Part shown: positions 1 to 10,940 of the stretch, one piece after another
How the letters are laid out: the number at the start of each line of letters is the position of its first letter
Numbering within the stretch: the first letter of the stretch is position 1
DNA from: Larus michahellis
Lineage: Eukaryota; Chordata; Aves; Charadriiformes; Laridae
Assembly: GCF_964199755.1 (NCBI RefSeq)
Contig: NC_133910.1
Location: forward strand, 12,718,711 to 12,782,710
Length of the DNA: 64,000 nucleotides
Reading direction: 5' to 3'
Position numbers and translations under genes: made by a program
The notes under the pieces: generated by a model
What the model saw: only the letters and a program-made list of their open reading frames with translations
Told to the model about the DNA's origin: nothing
Databases searched by the model: none

Positions 1-952
1 TGCAGAGTTTCCCCTTTCCGATCGGCAAATTTGGGATTGGGGAGTGTGTTCCGTAGCAGATGCACCCTGTGGCGGTGCCAGCCCGGGGGCAGCCCCTCTC
101 CCCACCAGCACCGGCCGCAGTGCCACAGGAGCACTTGCTAAACTTGCATCCCCTGGGGAGATTCCCTTGGGCCGTATCCCAGGGACGGTGTTTCCCGCTT
201 TCCTCACTTTCTAAGAATTTCTGCAGGGCTGAAGCACCTAAAAAAAGTCCGCTTGGGCAACGATTTGCATTGACAAACCTCCACCCAACTTGATGGCGCA
301 ACTAACCCCCTGCTCCGCTGTCGGTGCCGGGGCCCGTGGGGACACCCCAGAGCACAGCCCTGCCTGGGGATGGTTTCAATGGGTGCCGAGGCTTTTGAGC
401 AGCCTCTTGGGACGCGATGGCTCCCAGAGGTGCCCTCTGCTTTGCAGCCGGGTCCTTCCTCACCCGTACGGCCCTGGGGCACGCTCAGCCTCTGCTTTAC
501 CGCCCACGCCCACCGCATTCGCTGCCAAATCTCTTCCTCTCCTTCCATCGAGCCAGCAGGGAGGGGGCACCTCCAGTGTGCGCACGGTTCGCCCTCACCC
601 CCCCAGGAGCCTCCCTCTGCTAGAGGAAGCCCAGCTCAATTAGATGCTTAATTTAGCTCCCGGCATGGTTCGGTTGCCCACACACCCGTTTTGTGCCATA
701 TGAGATGAGTTCCAGTGTCCCCAAGGCACCTGCGCGGAGGTGGCAGCGATGACCCGGGGACCACGGGGAGCGTGTCCTCCCGTAGCCCCCCCGGCAGGTC
801 CCAGATGGCAGTGGGTGCCTGTGCGTGGGCAGGGGCTGCCGGCGCGGGCGGGGATGAGGTGGTGTAAAGGAGTCAGGGGGTCACAGGGCTGCAGGGGTCT
901 GGTGAAGGTCTTGCACTATTTGGAAGCCACCACGGTTTTTGGAGCTACTCAC
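1..952 (-). other. DBH: DBH intron 8 (partial)
   Basis: Sequence 3' of DBH exon 8 on the minus strand. I looked for the next exon, which should begin with a GDVLITSCTY-like motif, and did not find it. The remaining exons, with the CuM methionine and interchain cysteines, must lie to the left. No repeat was recognised here. Confidence 0.7.
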
Positions 953-991
953 CGGAAAAACGGCAACCATCTCCTTCAGCATGCGGATCTC
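953..991 (-). CDS. DBH: DBH exon 8 (13 codons)
   Basis: 39 nt, phase 0, acceptor CTTCCCAG|GAGATC and donor TTTCCG|GTGAGT. It encodes EIRMLKEMVAVFP, against human EIRMLKKVVSVHP. It is short but flanked by good splice sites and lies 112 bp from exon 7. It is the last DBH exon inside the window. Confidence 0.93.
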
Positions 992-3900
992 CTGGGAAGG
1001 AAGGAAAGGGGCCGTGTCGGAGCAATGCCGTGGCTCTGTGCCCGGGGCAGCCCCATGGGTGACGTCTGGCCGGGACCCCCGCTGCCCCCGCAGGCCCCTG
1101 TACCTGGAAGTGAGGGCTGTAGTGACCGTCGGCGTTCACGACCTGCCGCTCTCTCCCGTCCCGGGACAGCACAGTCACCACTTTTCGTCCTGCCAGGTGA
1201 GTGTGGAGCTGGGAGGCGAAGATGCGGATGCCGGCAGCGGGCAGAGCCTGGGGGAAGGACGGCTCAAGCCCCTTGACCATCCCCATCCCTCTCCCCTCCC
1301 GTGCATCCCCGTGCTGCGTGCTCAGGACCGGCCACCCCTGACCCCCACACGGGGCTTTGGGGATGGCTGTGCCCTTGGAGCAGCGTAGAAGCGAGCTCCC
1401 TGCAGAGGGACAGAGACTCGGTCTGCTGCCAAAACCAATTTATGTGCTGCCGTGCCCTAAGCCAGCAGGAGCAGCTGAGCCAGAGGCTGCTTGCCTCCCC
1501 GCATTCATTAGTGGTGGCACAAATGATTCCTTTTGGGTAGGCCCTACAAAAACATCCACTAAAACTTCCTTGAGAACAAGGTGGGCATTTTGAAACCGTA
1601 CTTGAGAGAGCTCTTGGCAAGCTCCTTGGAAGCAGAGGCCAATTTTCCCATCTCCATGGGGGAAAGCACCGCCGGGACACAGCCAGCTCGGCAGTAAGAT
1701 TTATGGGAATGGTACCCTGGGGAGCCGGAGCAGATGGCACCCCAGGAGAGCTGCTTCGAGGGGGATTCAGCGCATCCCAACCAGCTGCTCGCTGTTTGTT
1801 GTACGCGGCAGATTTTTTTTCTTTCCAGCACAGCCTCGTGGTAAGGGATTCGGGGAGTTTAAAACTGGGAATTGGGAGCCCGGAGCTTGGTGCCGTATCA
1901 CTGCTGCCTGGGACCTGGGAAAAACCACTTGCAACCTCTCTTCTCAGAGGTGAAGCCGGGGCGGAGGGGATGGGGACTCACCAGCTGGGTGCATTTGTCG
2001 GTGCAATACCCTCTGAGGATGAAAGCGTCCTCGCCTGGGGGAATGGCCATCACCGGCGTGTAGACCAAGCCCAGCTCCATGATGCCAGCGTCGTAGCGTC
2101 GCAGGGTGGCTGTGTAGTAGAGGCGGATTCCCGAGGAGTCGTGGCGACCTGGCAGGCAAGAGGACGAGGCTGCAAGTCACCGTGGGAGAAGTGACGGCTG
2201 CTGGGACAAGGTCAGGCGTGAAAAACGACACTGTGCTGCAGTGGGTGAGGGGAGAGGTTGCTCCAGCCTCTCACTCGCAGCTTTCTTCATGTGTGCAGTT
2301 CTTAATGTCTTGAAATCCTAGATATTTTCATCCAAGCCTTTGCCGAGTGGCCCCAAACACATTCCTGGTCCCCTAGAGAGGCCGCCGGCCTGAGGTTGAA
2401 TTGCTCCCAGGAGAGGTAAGTAGTGCCTTTGGAGAGCCCAAAGCAGGACAGATCACGGGGTGCTTTGGAGAAGCCCCTCAGAGTTATGGCTCATCGCATT
2501 TGTAACTGCTGCATCCAAACAACTAAGGGCCATGCTGTTACTGGGGGCCTGGCAGGAGGAGAAATGCCTATGGAGCAAGTACTCCTTGCATTTGGAAAGC
2601 TTCTGGTCTCTCTTACATTTGAGATGATTGCTCCATTTAACTTCCCCCCGGGAGCTGGTGGGAGCTGGAGAAGCCCCTGTGCCCAGGGTGTGCCCCTGGC
2701 AGGTGCTGGGCACGGGGCAGCGAGCTCTGCTGAGATGCAGAGCCGAGCTCTGGCTCCCGTTTGCCACCCAGCCCTGCAAGCAAAGGGAAGGGGCAGGTTC
2801 AGTAGGTCAGGAGGGCTTCAGGGTGGCTTTGAACTCCCTGTCTCCGGGCTGGAGCCCGCCCAGAGGCAAGAATAACGGGGGAGACACTATTGGTTAACAC
2901 GCAAAAGCAAATAAATTATGAAAGACATGAGCTCCTTATTTATAGACGTGTTTCTTCTCAAGTTGCCGAATGTGCTATGATTGATCTACAGTACATATGC
3001 TCTGGCCTCCTAAAAATATACTTGGGTAGTCAAGAAGCTACTTGTTTTTATGTTAATGAAGAAACTGGGTTGTTTGCCATCCTTTTTTTTTTTTTAAGTG
3101 TGTCTCCTGACAATGTTATCGAAGCAGGAGTACCAGTAAAACAACATCTAAATTCCCCCATCCCCAGCCAGGCTGGTGCTGGCTCTCTGGTGACTTTGGC
3201 GCCACTGTGGCTCTTGGCTCGGAGCTCAGACCCCCCCACACCACTTTGCACAGAAATCGGGGGGGACAACCTGTGACAGCCCAGCTAAAGAACAGTGTTG
3301 CCTTGGACCATTGCCCAGCAGGAATCATGTGCAGGGGCAGCTTTCTGCCCAGGGGGCTGCGGGCTCAGCCAGGCTCCCGTCCCTGAGCATCCCTCCCCAC
3401 CACCGGGCATGCGCGAGGATGGGGTCCAGCCTCTGGTGAGGATGACTTTGCTGAGACCAGAAAGGCATCAACATGGTGAGGATTTAAAGCATTCCTCCCC
3501 GTAGTGCAGATCTGGACCATGAGGTCTCCAGAAAGTTGCAAACAGGGCTATGATTTTGGCCAAGTTTTCTTCTGCAGGAAGCCCTCCCTAGCAGGGTGGC
3601 AGTCCCTGGTGTTACCCAGCTCTCCTGCCAGCACCTCGCTGGGGAGGCACCGGGCATCGCCACGCACCCACTCACCTTTGAACACCAGGGGGTTGTGGTA
3701 ATGGATCTCAAGGCGCAAATATCTGGAGGAGCCTGGGCCACCGAAGGCAAGACCTGCTTCTTTGGGGTAGTAGAAAGCCTGGAGGCAGAGCAAGGATGTT
3801 AGGGGAGCAGTGGGGTGGCTTTCCTGGGGTCAAGGACGAAAAGGGTAAGAGGAATGACTGGGCATAATCCTGACGCCCACCGTGGGCTGAGGGACGGGAC

Positions 3901-6900
3901 TTGTGCTCTTGGTTGTGGTTGGTGAGCTCGTCTTGCTTCCAAAGGCTTCTCGCATGCCGGCATGCACATGCAATGGCATAACCACTGAGCAGGGGCATCA
4001 CACCCATTTACGGCACCGAGGAGATGGGCTGGGGTGAGGTGGAAACTCAGACACGCCTGGGAGGAGCTCAGACAGGGCTGGACACAATCCCAGCAGATAC
4101 CGGAGTTGGGGTAGCCCTCATGGGAAAATCCCAAGATAGGATGGGGAAAGGTTGGGAAGCAGCAGGAAAGCACCCAGGAGCAAAGCTTTCACCCAGGGTG
4201 GTGGGTTCCGTTTCGCACCCACCTGCGCTCCCATGGCCCACGCTGCAAGCACGTGCCTGCAGTAGTTGAGCCGGTCTGGCTTCATCTTGGAGTCGCAGGG
4301 TCCGTTGTAATGGGGGAAGCTGTCGAACTCAGCAGTGCACTGGAAGACTTCCATGTGGTGGACCAGGGCTTCATTGCCTGCTGTGATCACTGGCTCGTAC
4401 TGCAAAGCAGCATCCAAGAAGGAGGACACATTAAGACCGTTTGTTGAGGCCGTCCCCGGGGGCTGCTGCCTGTGCAGGCTCCACAGGGAGCCCAGGGTAG
4501 GTGTGTCTGCTCTCCGTTACTGAATGGGAGATGGTTTCTGCTGTGTGATGGGGAGGGAAGGCTGTTCTGAGCATGAGGCACTAAGGGCCAAGAGCTCTTG
4601 GTTGTCTTTGGGACCAACCCAGAGTCTACCAAAGCTCATAGAGAAACATCTTGTCCCTTCTCAAGCGCCAGATGCACCTGATCAGGAGAAGACCTTGGTC
4701 TGCTTTGTGATGACTGAGTCCTTTGCTAGTTTTGCAGGTGTAAGTGACCCTGGGGACTTTTTCCTGAAGAGGGTCCTGGCCATGTTGTGGTAGCTCTGCC
4801 TGCAGCTATTGGGCGTTGTTTCTATCCAACAGCTGCTCGGGGCACGGGGAGGGGGATTTGGGGTAGAAAGAGTGACTTCAAATAAGCCTGAGGACCGGCT
4901 CTGGCTAAAAGTGCCAGCTGTAGAAACGATCTGCAGCAGCGGGAAGGTATCGGGAGTTACGCACTTTTTACTTACACAGGGATGATTCATTTCACACCAT
5001 CTGTTGGAGAGAAAATCCTCCTTCTGAGTTCTCCTTTGCAACGCCGTCTCTCCCCTATAAATCACTAAGCACTCGCCTCGTGTGTCAGGTTTTCCCTCTC
5101 CCCGTTGTGTGGTTTTGACTCTGGGTGTGCCAGGTCATCTGCCGAGCCACCTCCACGCCTGATGGGGCAATGCTCTCCCACCAGCTCGTGACAGGCAGTC
5201 AGACTGGTGTTACGCCTGCCTTTCCCAGCACTAGGCCGCCTGCAGGTTTCTGCCTCTCCTCGGAAGGAGGTGACCCAAGCACGTGCCACACATCTGGGCA
5301 ATGCACACAAGTTGCATTTATGTCTCTAACCCTTTTTTTTTTTTTTCTTTTTTGGAGTATGCCTGATCTTTTAGAATCCAGTTCATATCCTGGCTCACTC
5401 GGCTCTGCTCTTGCCAGCCCTGTTCCTTTGTTTCCCATCTTTATGTATTCATAGAACCATAGAATTGTCCAGGTTGGAAGGGACCTTTCAGATCATCCAG
5501 TCCAACCGTCAACCTAACTCTGACAAAAACCGTCACTAAACCATAACTCTAAGCACTATGTCTACCCGTCTTTTAAATACCTCCAGGGATGGTATTCCTC
5601 GTGGCTCGTTGCGTGCCATAATCCTGCCACGGGTCTGTCCTTGATGGCTACAACTCTGCCTTCTGCGGGGCACAGCTCTGTGAGGGAGCTGCTCTGAGCT
5701 TGCCCTGGTACTTGCTCGTTGTGCCAGGTGGAAAGTCATCACCCTGCCACCTCCTGCTGAGAAACTTCTGATTTCGGGTTCTCTAGGAGACATGAGGATG
5801 CTACTGGCTGGGGGGATGGCTCTGGGAGATGTTTTGGTACCATGCTGGAGAAGACGTGTGGGTCTGGAAACCCCCCTGTGAAAGGGCAGGGAAGAGGTGG
5901 ACTTTGCAGAATGGCTGAACGTGAATGTGATTGCTGATCTGCACTAGGGAAGGCAACCCTCTGCTGCCTCTTACCATGATAATGTGATGTTTGGGGAAGT
6001 CGTATGGGAGCTCTGTCATGTAACACCAGTAGGTTGTCTCCTGGCTGGGAATGACAACGTTGGGGGCCGTTATCTCCATGGTCTTCATGTCGCTGGGCAA
6101 TTCAGGGACAGTGATGTTGGGCTTTAGCAGCTGCACCCTCTGCAGTCCCCTGTGGAGGGCAGAGACGTTGATGGCTTGGAGGGAATGAACCGGTTTCTCC
6201 AGGATCCCATAGATAAGGTGCACGGTGCCATCCTGAAGCGAGAGCAAAGTATATTGGGTGGTTTTTCATGCAGGAATGTGAACTGCATGGACTATTAGCA
6301 CCAATATCGGTGGCATGAATCCAGGAGTGGGCCTGGACCCCTCCCCAGATGGGAAACCACTCTGACTTCATGAGTAGCTCCCTTTGCTCATCTGTCCCAG
6401 AAAGACTGTAGATGTAGGGGCATTTCTTTGGCTGACGTAATCACAGCGGGTTCCCTACCAGTTGGGAGAGTCTGAAAAGTTTTCCCTAGATGGCGTCGGT
6501 TCTGTAAGGGTCACGTCTCCTCTCTGCTCTGTCAGAGCCCCTCGTCCCTCCTGAGCTCCAGCCTGGGATGGCCGCATTGGTTCAGAGCTCATCCCAACCC
6601 GCAGCCCAGCCCCAGCAATGGCTGTGGGCAGCAGCCTGGGGGGAACAGCAGAAAAAACCTTCTCCTTGAAATCCTCCCTTTCTGCCAGCCTCTGTTGGGG
6701 GATACGGAGAGAGGCTCTGCTGAAAGTCTGCTGCAAGCAAGGAAGGTGCTGCTGAACCCAGCGAGCTCTGGACAGGAGATAAGGAAGAAAGGAAAAGAGA
6801 ATAATTTTCTCTTTAAGGATCAGGGAATAGAGACCTGCAAGTCTTTTCCCGGTTCACACACAGATTTTCTTTTTTTTCCTCCAGGGCTCTCTGTGTTTTG

Positions 6901-9900
6901 GCAGACAGTAGACATTTCTCTCCGCAAGACAAGCTTTTGAAAACGAGCAACAAAAACTCAAGGATGTTCTGTGCCCACGTTGGCTTTAAAATATCCTGCC
7001 CAGCAAAGGCTTTCATCTGAAATGAGCCTTGTGCCGATCCGTGCCCGCACCTGGGGTCCAAGGCTTGAGACCCTGAAGCTCTTCAACATCCCCACTGGTG
7101 GGAAGGTTTCCCCCAAATCGCCTCTTGTGGAGGAGAGACTTGACCGAAGCACAGACAAGCACACTGCAGTGACTCTGTTTGCCGTCCCTTTGCTCTGGCT
7201 CCTGCCAAACCCCTCCTCTTTGCCTCCTGTTGAACAACATCAACATCTCCTTGTAACACTCCAAACAGTTGGCTCCAGACTGCAAGCCGGAGTGATGCAG
7301 GAGGGTATTTATATAGACCTAACACACGCTTAACAGGAGCTGATGATGCAAACGAGCTAAAATCTACACTTCATAGAGGTTTATAAGAGGTTGTAAATAG
7401 ATTGTGCCAAACATTACTCATGTCCCAGGGCTGACATCTGTAGCATGCTTCCTTTCTGCCCTAGACAGCGCAAACGCCTGATGCTGTCCCCAAGACAAAA
7501 CACCGGTGAGGTACAACCACGCAGGTTGGGGTTTGCAGCCCAGCTTGGTCCCCCAGGGCTGGGATGGGGCTGGGGAGTGTTGTAGCGGGGTGAGGGCGAA
7601 GCCGTACCTCTATAAGGTAGTCCTTGGGGTCGCAGGTGCTGAAGGCTCTTCTGAAGAGGAGGTAGAGCCCCTCAGGAGCCCTCCGAGCCCCAAGGAGCTG
7701 GTAGTCCTGCTGCGAGTCCATGTGGAGCTGCCCCTGAGCATCGCTCCAGGCATCCTGCGGGAAGAAGAGTATCCTGCTGAGCCAGGAGGCTCCATCAGCC
7801 CCGCTCAGCCCGAGGAGCCCACGGCGGTGACCTCCAGCAGTACCATGAGTCCTGAGGTCCTCCTTCTGTCCACCCTCTGGTAGGTTCATCCTCCATGTCC
7901 TGGAGGTGGAGGGAGCCTGTGTTTTGGTTGCCCCATGTCCCCCTCCAGCAGCCCCTGGGCACCACCGTGCTGGCACGGCCCCTGCCACGAGACCCTTGGT
8001 GGTGGCACATGGAAGAGCACAGGGAGACCTGTGAAACAGGTGACCCAGCATTAATATCCTGCAGAAAGACCTTTACAAGTTGAGATGCGACTGGAGGAAA
8101 GGATGCGGGGGGAGGAAAGCCGCAGGGACACGCGAAGGTGTAGCATCGGTCTGTGCTGTGTGTTGGGTGTATTTGGCTGAGGGACCTTCTGAGGGGGGGG
8201 TGACGTGCTCTCCAAGACCCTTGCCACAAACCAGCTGCTCACAATTTAAGATCGCGCCCTTGCTGGGCCTTAGGTCAGCCCTAGAAATCACTACCCCTCT
8301 TCAAAATCCTTAGTTTCTTGTGGCCAGATTGTTCCGGCAGCCCCAGCAAGGCCTCCCAAAAACTGCTCAGTGCTGACGATGGTGACAAAGCCACGCCGAG
8401 AAGCAAAGCAGTAGGTCACTCCTGTGCTTAAGGATTTGAAGGTTTGGAGTGTAAAATCCTGCAATAATTTGGATTTGAACAGCGGTGTTGTCTTGATCTT
8501 TTGCAACTCCCATTGATATCTTTTGTTTACTGAGAAAAGGCATCTAAGAAGTACCTCGCTGTATGCACACAAGGGGCATCGGTTCTCTTATCTTGGGGGA
8601 AAAAGCAGCAGAAAAAGAATAAAGCATTCTGGCACCATTTCAGCCAGAAGTATGGAGTGGTATTTCGAGAACATATTGTCCTTAGAGGGGGAGAGTAAAA
8701 TCAGCTACATGAAGCTAGCATGACATTTGTTTTTATAGGAGTATGGTGTGCAAATGAATCTCGTAGTACATGGGGGGTTAAGCAAATTTGGATCTTTCTA
8801 ACAGCTGACATACTTATCCAGAAGAAAGGTTGCTGGGAGAGAGAAAACCAGGGCTGGAGAGACTTACAGAAATCTCCTTGCAGGATGCTGTTCAGCACCA
8901 ACTGAAAGAGAAAGCCCACATTCTGCCCCGTGTTTGATTCAGTGCCGTTTGTCTTTCAGCGAGCACATGAAGGCAGATTAGAAATGATCCTTTATGTTTT
9001 TTTAACATGATGCTGTGAAATACTGTAGCATTTGGGCCACCACGCATCCTGAATGGCTGGTAATTAGCAGGAAAACAGTACAGATAATAAGCTCTCCTTT
9101 TCAGCCTTTCATTACGCTGCAGATCACATTGCAGCTGATTGTGAGAGAATGTATTTTATGGTTAATTTGAAGTAAGCAGAGAGGTAAAATTTAACTTACT
9201 GGAAAGCCTCACATGGGGAAAAATGTGAATTGCTTTCTGCAGCCAAGCGCAATTGCGATGAGCCTGACGTGGTGGTCTGGGGATAGGTACCCTCCGGGGA
9301 GCACGGGGGTAGTTACTGCAACTGCTGCCCCGGCGGAAAGACAAACCAAACAAGAACCTGGACAAACGGTCCGTGTAAGGAAGGAGAGCGATTTGCAGTA
9401 GCAAAATCAATCAGCAAAATTAGAAATCACAGAATCACAGAATGGTTTGGGTGGGAAGGGACCCCAAAGCCCACCCAGTGGCACCCCCTGCCCTGGGCAG
9501 GGACACCTCCCACCAGCCCAGGTTGCTCCAAGCCCCGTCCAACCTGGCCTCGAACCCCTCCAGGGATGGGGCAGCCACAGCTTCTCTGGGCACCCTGGGC
9601 CAGGGGCTCACCGCCCTCACAGCCAACAATTTCTTCCTAATATCTAATCTAAATCTCCCTCTTCCAATTTGAAACCGTCACCCCTCGTCCTGTCATTACA
9701 CTCCCTGCTCCAGAGTCCGTCCCCAGCTTTCCTGGAGCCCCTTTAGGGACTGGAAGGGGCTGGAAGGTCTCCCCGGAGCCTTCTCCAAGATGAAAATGAG
9801 TTTCCCCCTCCCCAGTCTTCTACCACCAGGCATTTACGCACCACCCAAATACATTTGCATGCTTAATTTCTGATAACGCCGCGCTGCTGGCAGGCTGGGT

Positions 9901-10791
9901 TTCCCTGTGTCCTGTGGATCGCTGCGATAGCGGGGAGGGCGACCCGCAGTCGGGTTCTTGGTGCTGGCAGGAGCAGGCTTTTCTGGCTGATAACTTTTGC
10001 ACTTTTCTCAAAGTCATTAATGGGAGCTGTGGTTAATTTTTAACGTGACTGAGAGCAGCGCACAGGCGAACCAAGGTGTTGATGCATCCTGCGTGTGTGT
10101 GCGAGTGGGAGTGGGAGCGTGAGCTGGTCTGTAGGATCAGCTGTAGAGCTCTGGGTAGCTAAGTACAGCAGAAACATCCAGGTTTTGGGTCCACTCAGCC
10201 TTGCTCTATTTATTCTTTTCTTTTTGGGTTGAAGATCTTGTGCAAAACGCATAGTGTAGACCTGATCTGTGGGTCCCTCTGAAATAGAAACCCCCAAAGC
10301 CCTTTTTGGACCCTGTCCACCCGGGCAGCGGGAACGGTCCAGAGTGTGCCGTGCCCTGGACCAGCGCCGCTCTTTCAAACCACGAGCCAGATTCACCCGC
10401 GGGGAGGCGACCCCAAAAAAGCAGCCGTGCAAAGGCACGAGCGACTCACCCCAAAATAGGAATTGTGCCCGTCGCTCCAGAGCACGGCCAGGTCGGCGTT
10501 CTCGAACTCGCCCCTGTCCGACATCCCGAAGAGGAGCCCGAACCGCAGGTCCCTGACGAGGAGCTGGAAATGCACCACTTGCTCGGGATAGCTGACGTTC
10601 CAGGAGAGCTCGAGCAGCCCCTGGGGATCGAGGGGCACCTTGTAGGGAAAATCGCTCCCACGGGGTGCCGAGCCCTGCAGGGCCACCACCAAGATGACCA
10701 GGAACACCGCGATCATGGTGAAGTACATGGATGCCACTTCCCGCAGCTTGAAGCTGGGGCAGGGGCAGGGCTTGCTGCCGGAGCTCTGCAT
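953..10791 (-). CDS. DBH: DBH, dopamine beta-hydroxylase (exons 1-8; 3' end off window)
   Basis: Copper- and ascorbate-dependent monooxygenase that converts dopamine to noradrenaline in chromaffin granules and synaptic vesicles. Eight exons join in frame to 459 codons: 10450-10791, 7608-7754, 5975-6232, 4223-4399, 3676-3778, 1982-2148, 1104-1247 and 953-991. Every junction is GT-AG with matching phase. The order is signal anchor (about residues 22-40), DOMON domain (about 45-175), then the copper monooxygenase core. Visible copper ligands are His263-His264 and His334 (CuH) and His413/His415 (CuM). The CuM methionine (human Met487) and the C-terminal cysteines lie in exons off the left edge. 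Cysteines matching human 154, 232, 269, 283, 295, 390 and 394 are present. Numbering runs one ahead of human. Identity is certain; the exact start is discussed under exon 1. Confidence 0.97.
1104..1247 (-). CDS. DBH: DBH exon 7: CuM His-Thr-His motif
   Basis: 48 codons (residues 399-446), phase 0, acceptor CCCCCAG|GCTCTG and donor TTCCAG|GTACAG. IFASQLHTHLAGRK supplies the CuM ligands His413 and His415. It ends in the conserved HYSPHFQ. Confidence 0.97.
1982..2148 (-). CDS. DBH: DBH exon 6: core with GYCTDKC disulfide motif
   Basis: 167 nt: two bases completing Gly343, then 55 codons (residues 344-398). Acceptor CTGCCAG|GTCGCC, donor CAGCTG|GTGAGT. It contains HDSSGIRLYYTATLRR, GIMELGLVYTPVMAIPP and GYCTDKCTQL. 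The two cysteines match human Cys390 and Cys394. Human has a sequon (NDS) at the first motif; here Asn is replaced by His345. Confidence 0.96.
3676..3778 (-). CDS. DBH: DBH exon 5: third CuH ligand
   Basis: 103 nt: 34 codons (residues 309-342) plus one base that completes Gly343 with exon 6. Acceptor CCTCCAG|GCTTTC, donor TTCAAAG|GTGAGT. EIHYHNPLV supplies His334, matching human His333. Confidence 0.96.
4223..4399 (-). CDS. DBH: DBH exon 4: CuH histidine pair
   Basis: 59 codons (residues 250-308), phase 0, acceptor TTTGCAG|TACG and donor GCGCAG|GTGGGT. The motif EALVHHMEVFQC holds the CuH ligands His263 and His264. GPCDSKMKPDRLNYC holds two conserved disulfide cysteines. It is the best conserved exon in the gene. 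Confidence 0.97.
5449..5595 (-). mobile_element. CR1 LINE 3' fragment in DBH intron 3
   Basis: Reverse-complement CR1 tail. It begins ATAGAACCATAGAATTG, then AGGTTGGAAGGGACCTTTCAGA and the CTCCAGGGATGG block, as in avian CR1 3' ends. It is divergent and truncated, with no reverse-transcriptase reading frame. The right boundary is approximate. Confidence 0.85.
5975..6232 (-). CDS. DBH: DBH exon 3: DOMON to catalytic core junction
   Basis: 86 codons (residues 164-249), phase 0, acceptor CGCTTCAG|GATGG and donor ATCATG|GTAAGA. It starts DGTVHLIYGILEKP and ends PKHHIIM. It carries two sequons: NVS at 185 (human Asn184 site) and NIT at 202, where human has NIP. The core cysteine in TTYWCYM is present. 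Position 213 is Lys (SDMKTME), where human has Cys212 (SDACTME). Confidence 0.96.
7608..7754 (-). CDS. DBH: DBH exon 2: DOMON domain
   Basis: 49 codons (residues 115-163), phase 0 at both ends, acceptor CCCGCAG|GAT and donor ATAGAG|GTACGG. It begins DAWSDAQGQLHMD and ends CDPKDYLIE. The Cys in FSTCDPKD (Cys155) matches human Cys154, which pairs with Cys596 near the C terminus, outside this window. Confidence 0.96.
7755..10449 (-). other. DBH: DBH intron 1
   Basis: 2.7 kb intron. Apart from the CR1 copy it holds unique, AT-richer DNA. At 8935-9180 and 9830-10035 there are ATTA-type homeodomain cores (for example GGTAATTAGC) and GATA-like motifs of the kind seen in conserved non-coding DNA. 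Conservation could not be tested here. Confidence 0.5.
9428..9793 (-). mobile_element. CR1 LINE 3' fragment in DBH intron 1
   Basis: About 365 bp of CR1 tail in reverse orientation, starting CACAGAATCACAGAATGGTT. It contains the blocks read on the minus strand as GAGCCCCTGGCCCAG, CATCCCTGGAGGGGTTC and TTAGATTAGATATTAGGAAG. It closely resembles the copies at 39.3 and 59.4 kb, so it is probably the same subfamily. It is 5' truncated. Confidence 0.93.
10450..10791 (-). CDS. DBH: DBH exon 1: signal anchor and start of DOMON domain
   Basis: 114 codons, ending at the donor GGG|GTGAGT in phase 0. I chose the ATG at 10789-10791 because it gives a 15-residue lead before LREVASMY, matching the 14 residues before MREAAFMY in human DBH, and because a TATA-like box overlaps the other in-frame ATG at 10828-10830. 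That upstream ATG would add 13 residues. A hydrophobic run (FTMIAVFLVILVVAL) is the uncleaved signal anchor known in mammals, where cleaved soluble and anchored forms coexist. N65 lies in an NVS sequon equivalent to human Asn64. The motif FGMSDRGEFENADL is nearly identical to human. Confidence 0.95.
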
Positions 10792-10828
10792 CCTGGGGAG
10801 GACGGCACCCGTGCGCCGGGCTTTGCCC

Positions 10829-10835
10829 ATTTATG
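10829..10835 (-). promoter_or_regulatory. DBH: DBH TATA-like box
   Basis: The minus strand reads GCACATAAATGGGC. CATAAAT is a TATA variant 38-44 bp upstream of the preferred ATG at 10791, which would place transcription start near 10800-10806 and leave a very short 5' UTR. The box overlaps the alternative ATG at 10830, which argues against that ATG being in the mRNA. This is inferred from spacing only. Confidence 0.5.
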
Positions 10836-10872
10836 TGCTGGCCCTCCTGGGCGAACCGGGTAAGCGATTCTC

Positions 10873-10907
10873 TTTAATTGCATTTGGTTGTTGGGAAATT
10901 GGATTGG
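10873..10907 (-). promoter_or_regulatory. DBH: DBH proximal promoter: two CCAAT boxes and an ATTA/octamer-like site
   Basis: The minus strand has CACCAATCCAAT, two CCAAT boxes five bases apart (10898-10907), about 70 bp upstream of the TATA-like box. AAATGCAATTAA follows downstream (10873-10886), a homeodomain/octamer-like core. Mammalian DBH promoters also carry several ATTA-core sites in their first 200 bp. Confidence 0.4.
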
Positions 10908-10940
10908 TGTATTGACCCCCCCACCTCCTGGCCAAACACT

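Noticed and set aside
1-950. Possible DBH exon 9 within the left edge
   Set aside because: No GDVLITSCTY-like or EEMCVNYVHYY-like coding was found on the minus strand.
10792-10830. 13-residue N-terminal extension of DBH
   Set aside because: Not conserved with human, and it overlaps the TATA-like box. The downstream ATG fits better.
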